From assembly GCA_036897485.1 (NCBI GenBank), contig JAYMTF010001575.1, forward strand, positions 1 through 22,458: a DNA stretch of 22,458 nucleotides, given 5' to 3'. A program made the position numbers and the translations under genes. Below the pieces are notes generated by a model. It had not been told where the DNA came from. It saw nothing but the letters and a program-made list of their open reading frames with translations, and made no database searches. This document shows positions 9,318 through 22,458 of this stretch, piece by piece (the first letter of the stretch is position 1; each line of letters begins with the position of its first letter). The stretch is from Pelargonium nanum (taxonomy: Eukaryota; Streptophyta; Magnoliopsida; Geraniales; Geraniaceae).

Positions 9318-12300
9318 ATGGAGCATCAGCACGAAGACGACCACGACCACGACGAGCAGGAACACGAGGTCTACGGCGGAGAAATCCCCGACGAGGGAGA
9401 GATGGACGCCGATGTCGACATGTCGTCCAGGCACGAGGACGAAGAAACCGACCAAGACCCCGCCGCTAACTCCAAGGTCCGTCATCTCCTCCTCCTCCGC
9501 CTCCTCTCTCTGTTGTTTCTTAACCCTAATTCTGCTCTTGTTCTTGTTTTTTTCTAGGATTTGGAGGATATGAAGAAGCGGCTCAAGGAGATCGAGGAAG
9601 AAGCCGGTGCTCTCCGCGAAATGCAGGCTAAAGTTGAGAAGGAGATGGGTGCTGTTCAAGGTTTCACATTCTCTGCCAAATACCTCTACTTGTTTTGACC
9701 TAATTTTTGTGGTTTTTAGGTGTGATGGGTTGGTTAGTGTAGATATTAGTTTCTTCTTTTGATTTCCTCGTTGGCTTCCTGTGATTCGGATGAGAATTTG
9801 ATTTAATTGATAATTACCTCACTTGTTGTTTCCAGTTTGTTCCATCTCATGTCTGTTATTTGGTTCGCTATCGACTGGTGTTTGCCTTGACAGTATTTCT
9901 CTGTTTGATTGCTTTTGGGATGCACTGTTTGTACTTGAAAGTTGAAACTGTTCAGTTATGTTGGTGCAATTCTGAAGCTCATTTGTGGTTGAAGGACTTT
10001 TCACTCGGATAATTGGTTCTCAGTCTGTGGAACTAAGTTTGATGTTTTCTGTTCTTGAGGTAGCACATGAATGTGCCAAAGCTTTTGATTGATTGCAGAC
10101 ATATTTAGAAAGATAAATAATACTCTTTCTATCCCAAAATAAGTGTCTTGTTTCACTTGTATTTTTGTCCCAAAATAAGTGTCTTGTTTTCTTTTTAGTA
10201 AGTTAGTTATGCATGAATTACCAATTACATAAAGTTTGTTACAACACATGTCCATAGGATAGAAGAGCAAACATACAACACTAACTTCTCCTTAATTTTT
10301 CTCAAAATAGAAAGGATGACACTTATTTTGCCGTTGAGGGATACATTTTTAATGAAGCATTCTACAATATCTTTCCATCTGTTGTAGCCCTCACTTTCAA
10401 CAGTTATACCAGAATGAGAAATGAATGTCCAAACTTGAAATTTATGCCTCTTGGTGGCATATATGAACACGCTGACCTTGCTGTTCATCCTATTCTCTGT
10501 TGATTTTGATAATGGCTCCATCATTACTCTTAACCATTCAGTGAAAAGCAGTAATTCATGTGTTGTACATAGAAGAGAAACTCTCCATATCTATATGGCC
10601 ATAACATAGTTTTGAAGCTAATATTTAGTAAATATTAAAGGGATTGTAATCCTCGATCTGGTGCTTCACCCTTGTAAGCTTATTTATAAATGTGGTCAGA
10701 GGACTCAGAGCTTTTGTAGTTTGTCAGTGAACTTGATGTTATTGTTAAATCTTATATATACACATGTATAAACTGACGAATTTTCTTGTACCGTTTTTCA
10801 TTTATTGGCTTTTGTTTCCGCTTTTGCAATTTTGGAAACACGGTTTCATTTAGGCCCTAGTTAAAAACAGAGTAAGCAGAGCCTCCAAACGCATGGACAA
10901 GACTGTCTAGTCAATCTTACTTTATGTTTTAATGGCAGTCATTGCTTACTATTGCATGTTTTTTTAGTTTTTTTTTTCTTAGTAACAACAGTATTCATAT
11001 CTAGTTGACTAGCAACTTGCTTATTTTTTTTTATCTTTCTGGATATGTATCAAGATTCTTCAAGTGCTTCTGCAACTCAGGCCGAAAAGGAGGAAGTGGA
11101 TGCCCGGTCCATTTATGTTGGTAATGTGAGGTTTTACAATCCTTTTCTTGCTCATTTTGTTTTTTAGCTTCTATTATGTTTTTGTCAAATAAATTGTTCC
11201 ATATATATATTGTTCTTACTTTAGCTCATATATTTCTTTAAAATAAACTGAAATGTGTATATATTATTAATTACTGCCCAGTTAAGTACTTGTTGTAACC
11301 GTGTAGCTTTTCTGTAAGCATGTATATGCTACTAGTTTAGTTCCTTGGTGAAAATATAGTTTGTCTCAAGAGGCAGGCATTTCCCTGTGCTGCTGATACA
11401 TAGATATACATGCATTTAGTTTAAACTAGGTTGACCATAACTTTGAAGAATCGATTGATAGCTCATGCTATGGTTTAAAAAATGCATGGTAACACTCTTT
11501 TGTTTGCACAACACATTTTATAGCCTTTCACAGTGAATAACTTTTTGGGGGAGTACTAATTAAAATGTGTTTACCTAATTAGCTGTCTAATAAGTTTGAG
11601 TTTGCATAAGCTGTAAGTGATTTCGTCTGATACAGGGGATCTTCTTCACATTAATTATATCTCATCATTTATTATTTAATTTTACTTTGATACTCTGATA
11701 GTTTGCTTAAGATGAATTGAGTGACGCGTGTATCCATTTTTGTTAATTGATAATGTTCTTAACTACAGGTAGACTATTCGTGTACACCTGAGGAAGTCCA
11801 GCAGCATTTTCAGTCCTGTGGGACTGTGAACAGAGTTACAATCTTGACAGACAAGTTTGGTCAACCAAAAGGGTTTGCTTATGTTGAGTTTGTTGAAGTT
11901 GATGCGATTCAAAATGCTCTACTGTTAAATGAATCAGAATTGCATGGCCGGCAATTAAAGGTCATTCAGTCTGATCTTTTATGTTTATAGTTATTTTGCA
12001 ATTGAAATGTTCAGTTTGGTTCTAATTTTGATAACAGTGGTGGTTTTTTATTACTATTTATCTACAGGTCTCTGCAAAGCGAACTAATGTTCCTGGTATG
12101 AAACAATATAGAGGACGGCGACCAAGCCCATATTTCGGTGGTTTTCGATCACGAAGGCCCTTTGTGCCCGGGGCACCTTTTTTTGCCCCAAATGCATATG
12201 GGTACGTACTCAAGTATCTTGGAATTGTTTACAACTTATATTGCTTCCATTTAGTTTGGAGTTTTAAAAACTAGATATAAGTGCAATTTGATACTTCTTT

Positions 12301-13743
12301 TCATGACAATGGCACAATGCATATGGGTGACACTTGCTGTTCTTGAAGATTCGTAAATGCTTGTTCTTAGCAATCACTATTCTAAAGAAAAAAGAGTTAC
12401 TTTTATTTGTTTTATCTAGTGAGTTTTTTTATTGGACAGTTTCTTACCATTTAGCATTAAAAGTGGCTATTAATGCTAATTTTTACCTCAAATTTTATAG
12501 ATTACAATAACTTTTCTAGTATAATGTACTTACCTAATGCCTTCGTGAAAATTTTGAAAAACAAGCAGCTTAGAACACATTGACACTGGACACAAGTTAA
12601 GACTGCTAGCTTTATATAATTGTATTACGTGTGACTTGTGACATTCTTAAAAAGTCCTAACCAAAATTAAAAAATCTAGAATACTAGAGTCTAGTAGTGA
12701 TAATGTATTATAACTCATAAAACAACAAGAAAATAATTACATTTGGGTCTCAAGATCCATAAAGTACGCTCATCATGGTCCCGCGATGCAGGCAGTTCTA
12801 ATAGTCTGATATCAATTTTAAAGAGAAATTTGTTAATCTATCTGGGCAGTGGGTAATTGTCATTATATGTTAGGTCTTACAAATTTAGATATTATGAGTT
12901 AGAACTTGGAATAGAAGTTGACATCATATGTGCATAAGACGTATAGTCCAATGGTGGTCTGGTAACAACTTATTTCCTTCAAAGAACTGAAGTCCTTACA
13001 CTTTTGAGGGATAGGGAGGGTAGGGTAATGGGAACGTTGGAACCCTTTTCTTGTTTCGGAAGTGAGAAACGAAATAGAGGGTAAACTATGGCTGCCTGTT
13101 TGGTTGAAAGGGGTACAGAAAAGAAGCCCCCTTTCTTTCCCTTCCTTTCCGATCTCAAGCTCTCTCGAAAAAGAAGCCTTGGAGTAATTTGAGTTTGTAT
13201 AGACATGCAAATTTTGTTTATATTCAAGCAAAGTGCATTGTACATAATCAGACACCAGTTCTAATCATTTATAGGTCTAGCATATGTCTGTATCCAACAA
13301 GAGTGCATGCTACAAACACCCTTGAATCTCTTTGCATTGTTTCTTGGACTGACAAGAATGTGTCATTACAGGCAAACCTAGGGAATGATGTTTATGTCTA
13401 TATAGCTGCCATTGAGTTCTCAAGATGAATGTAGTGTTTTCTAGCATATGGTTATGTGCATTTAGTATTTTGTATCACGTGAATCTAGGGATTTTTCGTC
13501 CATTTGATATATTTGAATTAAACCTGTAACTGCCAGTCTCAATTCATTTATTTATAGGACTTCCCATATTTTATTTTTGGTAGCCAACTACTTTCCTTGC
13601 TTCATCTTGTGACAGATATGAGTATATTGTATTGTAGGGAACATTTACATGATAGAATACGTATTCATGTTGTTTGCCTATTTCTTGTCATGTGCAGAAG
13701 GGTTCCGAGGTTCAGGCGGCCCACGCGTTACAGGCCATACTAA
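9318..13743 (+). CDS. PABN1: Nuclear polyadenylate-binding protein (PABN1-like), 6 exons
   Basis: Exons: 9318-9476, 9558-9660, 11055-11125, 11769-11960, 12068-12201, 13698-13743 (159+103+71+192+134+46 nt), giving 234 aa with TAA. All introns are GT-AG; long ones are intron 2 (1394 bp) and intron 5 (1496 bp). Residues 1-53 are acidic and His-rich. Residues 54-87 form a charged coiled coil ([16 protein letters not shown]). One RRM spans about 105-180, with RNP2 in SIYVGNV (106-112) and RNP1 in KGFAYVEF (145-152). The C-terminus is Arg/Gly/Pro/Phe-rich and ends [10 protein letters not shown], like Arabidopsis PABN proteins. The family binds nascent poly(A) in the nucleus, stimulates poly(A) polymerase and sets tail length; the coiled coil contacts the polymerase and the tail is needed for import and self-association. 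The start matches the family and gives the full acidic N-terminus. Choosing PABN1 over the PABN2/3 paralogs is inference, partly from its neighbour. Confidence 0.93.
10123..10341. mobile_element. Complete Stowaway-type MITE in PABN intron 2
   Basis: This 219-bp element is flanked by TA on both sides (10121-10122 and 10342-10343). The left end reads CTCTTTCTATCCCAAAATAA and the right end, reverse-complemented, TCCCTCAACGGCAAAATAAG. Just inside the left terminus the motif TCCCAAAATAAGTGTCTTGT occurs twice, about 40 bp apart. It encodes nothing and lies clear of the intron's splice sites. Confidence 0.8.
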
Positions 13744-14302
13744 TTGATGGATCCCACCTTCAACATGGTGAGATGACCACTATATTGATGGTTCATTAGT
13801 TATGGTCATTTCATATATATGTATTCGGGAAGGAGGAAAGAATTGTACCATGATTTTCGTGCGGAAGGAAAGCTTAATTTTGTCTCAACTCTCGTAGATT
13901 GCGCAATGGATGAATTTATGTTTCGTAATGTGTTAACTTACTTGGTTTGGAGGGGATAGGGAGCACAGATATTCATATGTTTTGTTGTAGCGGTAATACT
14001 TGTTGCATAATTATGAAATCCTGGCTTAGGTGATTTTAAGTTTCCAGGGTGTGTATGAGTATGAGAACATATGATTTGAAGCGATTTTAATGTCTTGTAC
14101 ATCAATTATGGAACTGAACTGAGCTAGAAAATATGCATTTCCCCCTAGTATTTGTTTGAAAGATTGTGTATGTTATGGCCTTTAGGTGAATGCATTTTCG
14201 GACCCGAGGACATGATTTTCAAACCTAGGTTTGTGGGATAAGATTAATCTCTCAAAAATTGTTACATGTAAATTAGGACCTGAGGACATTTTGTTCATCA
14301 AG
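13744..14302. other. 3' flank of PABN, no gene seen
   Basis: AT-rich sequence following the PABN stop codon, including its probable 3' UTR. No canonical AATAAA is obvious close to the stop. A short direct repeat, GGACC(C/T)GAGGACAT, occurs near 14200 and 14277. Nothing else is supported. Confidence 0.3.
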
Positions 14303-14478
14303 TACTTTAGACTACCTTGAACTATTTTCTACTGTCAATTTTCTTTTATTGTAACTTTAAACTACTATAAACTTGTCACATTTTGTAATGGACTAGCCTA
14401 AAATTTTGCATTTTTAAATTTTTTTGTCAAATTTAACTAACGAAATTGGTGGAAAATAGTTCGGCGTAATCTAAAGTT
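14303..14478. repeat. MITE-like inverted repeat pair
   Basis: Arms of about 30 bp face each other across about 115 bp of AT-rich DNA. The left arm ends in TTGAACTATTTTCTAC (to 14332) and the right arm begins GTGGAAAATAGTTCGG (from about 14449), continuing to AATCTAAAGTT. I estimate about 80 percent complementarity by eye. There is no coding content. No target duplication is certain, so this is only a candidate non-autonomous element. Confidence 0.45.
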
Positions 14479-16010
14479 AAAAGAAAAAAAAGTTTAGAAC
14501 AATCATTTTGTAAAAGATGAGATGATAGTCACAAATATTGATGAAGATGAGAAGATGTGTTATTTATTATGGTTATGTTGGGCCATTCATAGTATGTGTA
14601 CCAGAATTTTACCGATTTGGAAAGAAAAATAGGGGCTCCCGTCAACGTCTTGCATGAATAGTGGAATGTCATATTGTCATGTGCAATACTTATTATTTTG
14701 TCTGACAAAATGTGATGAACTCAAAGTTAGCTAATATGAACCAACGTCCCACAAACTACTACCTAACAAACACTGCCACAATTCCTACCATTTCTATTGT
14801 TATAAAGTGTTTTGTGCACAAGTTAAATCTGGAGGATTCCTCTGTGGGTGCATTAGAGAACTCCATTGCAAGGGTGTGAAATGTGCCATCATATGTAGAA
14901 TGGGGGTAGATAGCATCCAACCCCACCCAATATACAGGAATTGGTCCTAACTCTCAACTCTTTACAACTTCGGTTCGGGAAAACTAAAATTTCATGTATT
15001 GTAATATTATTACGTAAGTTGATATTTCTCAACGTATGAGGATATGGTGGTGGTTTAGTTGAAGAAAATATAAGATATTACGTTTGGAATGCGAAAATTG
15101 AAAATAAATACCTTCAAAAATATATTAAAAAAAGAATACATGTATTTTGTTTAAAAAGTAAGTGAATGTGAGCTATCTTACTTAAAGCTAGGCAGTGACG
15201 GAGCCAGAAATTTGACCAAGAGAAGGCACACATTCTTTTATAAACACTCTGTTTGAATAATTAAATAAATAAATGTCTTGTATTTGGATGACTTCCAATA
15301 GATGGGGCCCAATGAGACTTTTCTATCTCTATTTCTTGAAGTGTTCTTAAACTTAAATGGTATGTGCACCGACAAGTATTAGGGGAGTAAACACCCTTAA
15401 TTTCTGTGACCATAAATGACAAACTCATATATGGTACATACAAAGACTTGTAAATTCGTCATCATCGTCATCCCAATATTATGTTTGATCATCCGCTGAT
15501 TGAGGATTTTGAGATGATACCTAATGGAATATTATGAAGTTTATCACTCAGTTATATACACATGTACCATCCAAAAGAAAGTTTGCATAGAAACAAACAA
15601 AAAATTTGATTTCAAATACACGTCACATAAGGCTCTTTCAACGTAAAAGTTATAGTTTCGCAACTGCCTAACTAGTACGCATAGAGTAAATTTTTTTATA
15701 TCTTATTTAGAGGTCTCATTTCGTCTTTAATTTTCTCTTGCATCAACATCAATCCATTTGTACTCATTATTCATCAGTTAGAGCATCAGAAAATGAATTC
15801 ACACCACACCACACATTGTAATAATCTAGGCCAAATTCATGACCAGTTGTTGAAGAAATAAAAAAAAAGGAGAATAATAAATATATAAATAAATGAGAGA
15901 GAAAGTGAGGTGTAATGTCTTGGTATCGTTCCAGTAAAACCTGAGCTTCCTTAATTAATTTGAATTAGGTTTTGGTTTTAAGTCTAAAAGAGATAGATAA
16001 GAACGTCTAA
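14479..16010. other. Intergenic AT-rich DNA, no gene seen
   Basis: No reading frame with a recognisable domain, no RNA gene. At about 15187-15210 the phrase AGTGACGGAGCCAGAAATTT occurs, a string I recall as widely dispersed in plant genomes; it suggests a repeat remnant of unassigned class in about 15180-15250. The rest is unremarkable. Confidence 0.3.
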
Positions 16011-16013
16011 GTG

Positions 16014-16067
16014 TAAGTGACGTGGCGAGCACATTTTATAAAATATTCCCTTCCACGTCATCACTTA
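16014..16067. promoter_or_regulatory. Inverted pair of TGACGTGG bZIP-type sites
   Basis: TGACGTGG (16018-16025) and its reverse complement CCACGTCA (16053-16060) face each other across about 27 bp of AT-rich DNA containing TTTTATAAAATATT. The flanks also match: TAAGTGACGTGG on the left and, inverted, TAAGTGATGACGTGG on the right. The ACGT cores fit plant bZIP (ABRE/G-box-like) sites. No gene starts nearby in either direction that I recognise, so the role is unknown; it could equally be a small fold-back. Confidence 0.35.
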
Positions 16068-16843
16068 GCTGCAGACGCGGCGAATTGGTCGAGTTGTTTT
16101 GACGATTGGAGGCTCAAACTCTCTGCCGCATCACAGCCACCCTGGATGTTTACTCCCCTGGAAGAGTTTGTTACTTCCGCTCAAATGACATATTTGCCCT
16201 CTCCTTTTTCTCTATATTACTACAATCATTTATGTAATGGTTTTATACTTTTATTCAGGTTGTGTACTTCAAATATTCATTGAAGTAAAATGTAGGCAAA
16301 GATAGTTGAAATGAATGATTTGTTAAATAAACAAAAAACAATTATGTAAAGTTAAATTGTTTAAAAGTAGGAGATAACATGTCATTGAATTTTCCACAAC
16401 TCTTACGTGAGGTGTATGAGACACCAAATTTTTAAACTTCTGCATAATTGAAACGTCTGAAATAAAAGACAACAACCAAACATTAGTGACTTTATACATC
16501 TATAAACAATTGGATATACGTAAACCTTCCAAACAATCTAGCTGGCTTGCTCATTTTTTAAAATATCACATAATTATACATGTCAACTCAATGACTATTG
16601 TTTGCATCCACAAAACTCAAACTATTCTATATCATAGCTGGCTTGTTCAATCTTATCTAAAATTGTCAATTTACAGGAATGGTGCACATTAAAGGTTTAT
16701 TGATTCAACACTTCTCTTTATACCTCATCAATAAATAAAAATAGTAGTAACTCCAATTATCACAAAAGAGAAATGAATTTATTCCCATTGACTAATACAA
16801 CACTACCCTTTATCCATTCCAAAACCCAATTTATTCGTAGCAT
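16068..16843. other. Intergenic AT-rich DNA, no gene seen
   Basis: A plus-strand frame (16017-16283, 88 codons) starts in the GC-richer patch at about 16050-16160 but shows no domain or conserved composition. TAGCTGGCTTG followed by CTCA or TTCA is repeated near 16540 and 16639. Nothing else is supported. Confidence 0.3.
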
Positions 16844-16859
16844 AAAATGGAAGCAAACA

Positions 16860-17057
16860 CTTCGTCATTTAGTTCAGATATTGAGTTTAGTTTTGTTTAT
16901 AGGCCTGCGAATCAGGTTGTTCACACCTTAGTTAGGTCATTGGGTTCCCTTTCAAGCCCTTCAGGGTGGATCGGGGATCAATGTCCAATGCTCTTAGTTT
17001 CTTTGTTACTGGCATATATGTTTGAGTAATTATACTCACTCTTTTGTTCTAAAAACA
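16860..17057 (+). mobile_element. Recent 5'-truncated LINE end with RNase H tail, upstream of GDH
   Basis: A perfect 16-bp target-site duplication, AAAATGGAAGCAAACA, flanks the insert at 16844-16859 and 17058-17073. The 198-bp insert ends in an A-rich tail (CTAAAAACAAAA). Its frame encodes the C-terminal tail of a plant LINE RNase H domain (FVYRPANQVVHTLVRSLGS, then SGWI and a TAA stop at 17027-17029). The identical duplication and open frame point to a young insertion. It lies about 230 bp upstream of the GDH TATA box, in the same orientation as GDH. Confidence 0.8.
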
Positions 17058-17160
17058 AAAATGGAAGCAAACAAGGGCATTATGGTAAAATTGAGGAAAC
17101 AAGATATATATAATCTGAGTCACACTGTGGTTTCTCGGAAAAATAGTTAGATACAGTGGC

Positions 17161-17179
17161 ACGTAATTACGTAGCCAAT
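17161..17179. promoter_or_regulatory. ACGTAATTACGT palindrome and CCAAT box in GDH promoter
   Basis: A perfect 12-bp palindrome, ACGTAATTACGT (17161-17172), carries two ACGT cores of the type bound by bZIP factors around an AATT centre. CCAAT follows at 17175-17179. Both lie about 110-130 bp upstream of the TATA box, a typical proximal promoter position. The factor that binds is not known from the sequence. Confidence 0.4.
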
Positions 17180-17288
17180 TCAGTCCCAACAGTACACATC
17201 ATCGTCAACACCTACCATTAACAAGCCAGCCACTCCAATTTTCTCTCAAATCTCAATCCCAATCCTTCATATTTTATCCGTTTCCTCT

Positions 17289-21546
<4,258 letters not shown>

Positions 21547-22388
21547 AATGCTTTTCGTTCGATTTTTTCTTTAATGTTGTAACTCTGTTTAGCTTCATCA
21601 TTGCTTACAGCTGAGATTATATTCTTTAGCTCCCATCAACATTTGCTTTTTCTCAAGTCTTGACATTAATTATTTTTCCATTTGGAGGCATATTGGAAAC
21701 TGAATTCCTGGCAAGTCCTTTGGAGACTTGAATTATATTGAGATTTTCTTCATTTGCGGCTCTGTTGTGTTCTTTTGTTTGATTCTCTATTTTACAATAT
21801 GTCCAAAGCTTTGATCAGATTGGTCATAGCAATATTATTTGTGCAAATGTGAATTCTGTTAGTCTATGTTAGTTTTAGTCATGTGCACGGCACATGACTT
21901 GAAATGAGCTATGTTCTCTTCTAATTTATAGGAATTGATAGAAAAAAAACTATTGTGCAGCGAGTCGACCAGTAAAGAACATGTTAGACTTGATGCATGT
22001 ACAAATGAGACTTATCAATATAGAAACAATTAAACAAATTGAATGTTGAAATTCAAAACACATGGGTCAAGTCTATTTGCATCGTAAAACTTTCAATTTA
22101 ATACAATAATGTATCAAAAATAATTGTTAACAAATATAAACTCAACTCGAACTCAATATTCTTATTCCAACTCATTTTTCGTTGGATGTACATACAAGTT
22201 TTATTGGTTCATAATCGAGTTGAGTGTTAAAATTCAAAAATATTTGAAGTCATATGCACAGAACATAATAAAGGTGAGACATTTTCTTTTTAAGATAATC
22301 GAGCGTAGTGTGTGAGAAACAATACATGGTATTGAAAAAAATTGTAAAAAAAGTATTGAATTGTCCCATACTATAAGTGACAAATACA
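21547..22388. other. 3' flank of GDH, no gene seen
   Basis: AT-rich non-coding DNA after the GDH stop, including its probable 3' UTR. A hairpin lies at 21877-21899: AGTCATGTGC, a 3-base loop, then GCACATGACT. Its role is unknown; it lacks the T tract and context of a known terminator type, and plant polymerase II does not use such terminators. Two loosely similar phrases (AATGTTGAAATTCAAAA near 22045 and GAGTGTTAAAATTCAAAA near 22220) hint at old repeat material. Confidence 0.35.
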
Positions 22389-22390
22389 TA

Positions 22391-22458
22391 CTCCCTCCGT
22401 CCCAAAACGAGTGTCCTGTTTCCATTTTTTGCAAAAATTAAGGATTACAAAATAATTT
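22391..22458. mobile_element. Stowaway-type MITE, left end, cut by window edge
   Basis: After TA (22389-22390) the sequence reads CTCCCTCCGTCCCAAAACGA, a near-consensus Stowaway terminus, followed by GTGTCCTGTTTCC as in the other copies. The remainder lies beyond the window. Confidence 0.75.

Noticed and set aside
9114-9659. 181-codon minus-strand open frame over PABN exons 1-2
   Set aside because: It is the antisense of the acidic N-terminus and leader; the low-complexity Val/Leu/Glu composition is a by-product.
13093-13180. CTGTTTGGTTG string and pyrimidine tract in PABN intron 5, like the ends of some PIF/Harbinger or hAT elements
   Set aside because: No matching inverted end or target duplication was found.
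16017-16283. 88-codon plus-strand open frame
   Set aside because: No domain and no clear promoter context; the second half is AT-rich intergenic sequence.

Overview
The window is nuclear DNA of a flowering plant, almost certainly a core eudicot. All four protein-coding genes are split by GT-AG introns, are plant-type, and match Arabidopsis proteins along their full length. The non-coding DNA is AT-rich and carries Stowaway-type MITEs and short LINE ends. The sequence does not fix the genus. All protein identities come from reading translations against remembered family members, not from a search.

Layout from left to right. (1) 1-100 is the right end of a Stowaway-type MITE. (2) 306-2899, minus strand: a 3-exon gene for a chloroplast pterin-dehydratase-like Rubisco assembly protein (RAF2/SDIRIP1 type, 207 aa). 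Its 1.77-kb first intron is mostly a fold-back repeat cluster (about 1043-2190). (3) 2900-4224: intergenic DNA with a Stowaway-like element that has itself been hit by a short poly(A)-ended retroposon. (4) 4225-7276, minus: a 5-exon type I metacaspase with an LSD1-type zinc finger (MC1-like, 371 aa). A LINE end sits in its last intron, and a tandem duplication in its first intron has copied the 5' splice site. (5) 7277-9317: a 2-kb divergent intergenic region with Site II promoter motifs next to the following gene. (6) 9318-13743, plus: a 6-exon nuclear poly(A)-binding protein (PABN1-like, 234 aa), with a complete Stowaway MITE in intron 2. (7) 13744-17380: 3.6 kb of intergenic DNA with a MITE-like inverted repeat, a bZIP-type inverted site pair and a recent LINE insertion just upstream of the next promoter. 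(8) 17381-21546, plus: a 9-exon mitochondrial NAD-dependent glutamate dehydrogenase (GDH2-like, 413 aa) with another Stowaway MITE in intron 2. (9) 21547-22458: 3' flank ending in the left end of another Stowaway MITE.

The four genes do not form a pathway. They cover Rubisco assembly, programmed cell death or proteostasis, mRNA polyadenylation, and nitrogen-carbon balance. From memory, the RAF2 and PABN1 loci are also neighbours in Arabidopsis (AT5G51110 and AT5G51120), which suggests an old syntenic block. I found no convincing new biological system. The most notable material is the small-element layer: one Stowaway family with a shared doubled subterminal motif present up to five times, three short poly(A)-ended retroposon insertions with readable target-site duplications (one nested in a MITE, one in the GDH promoter region), the duplicated splice donor in the metacaspase gene, and the fold-back repeat inside the RAF2 intron.
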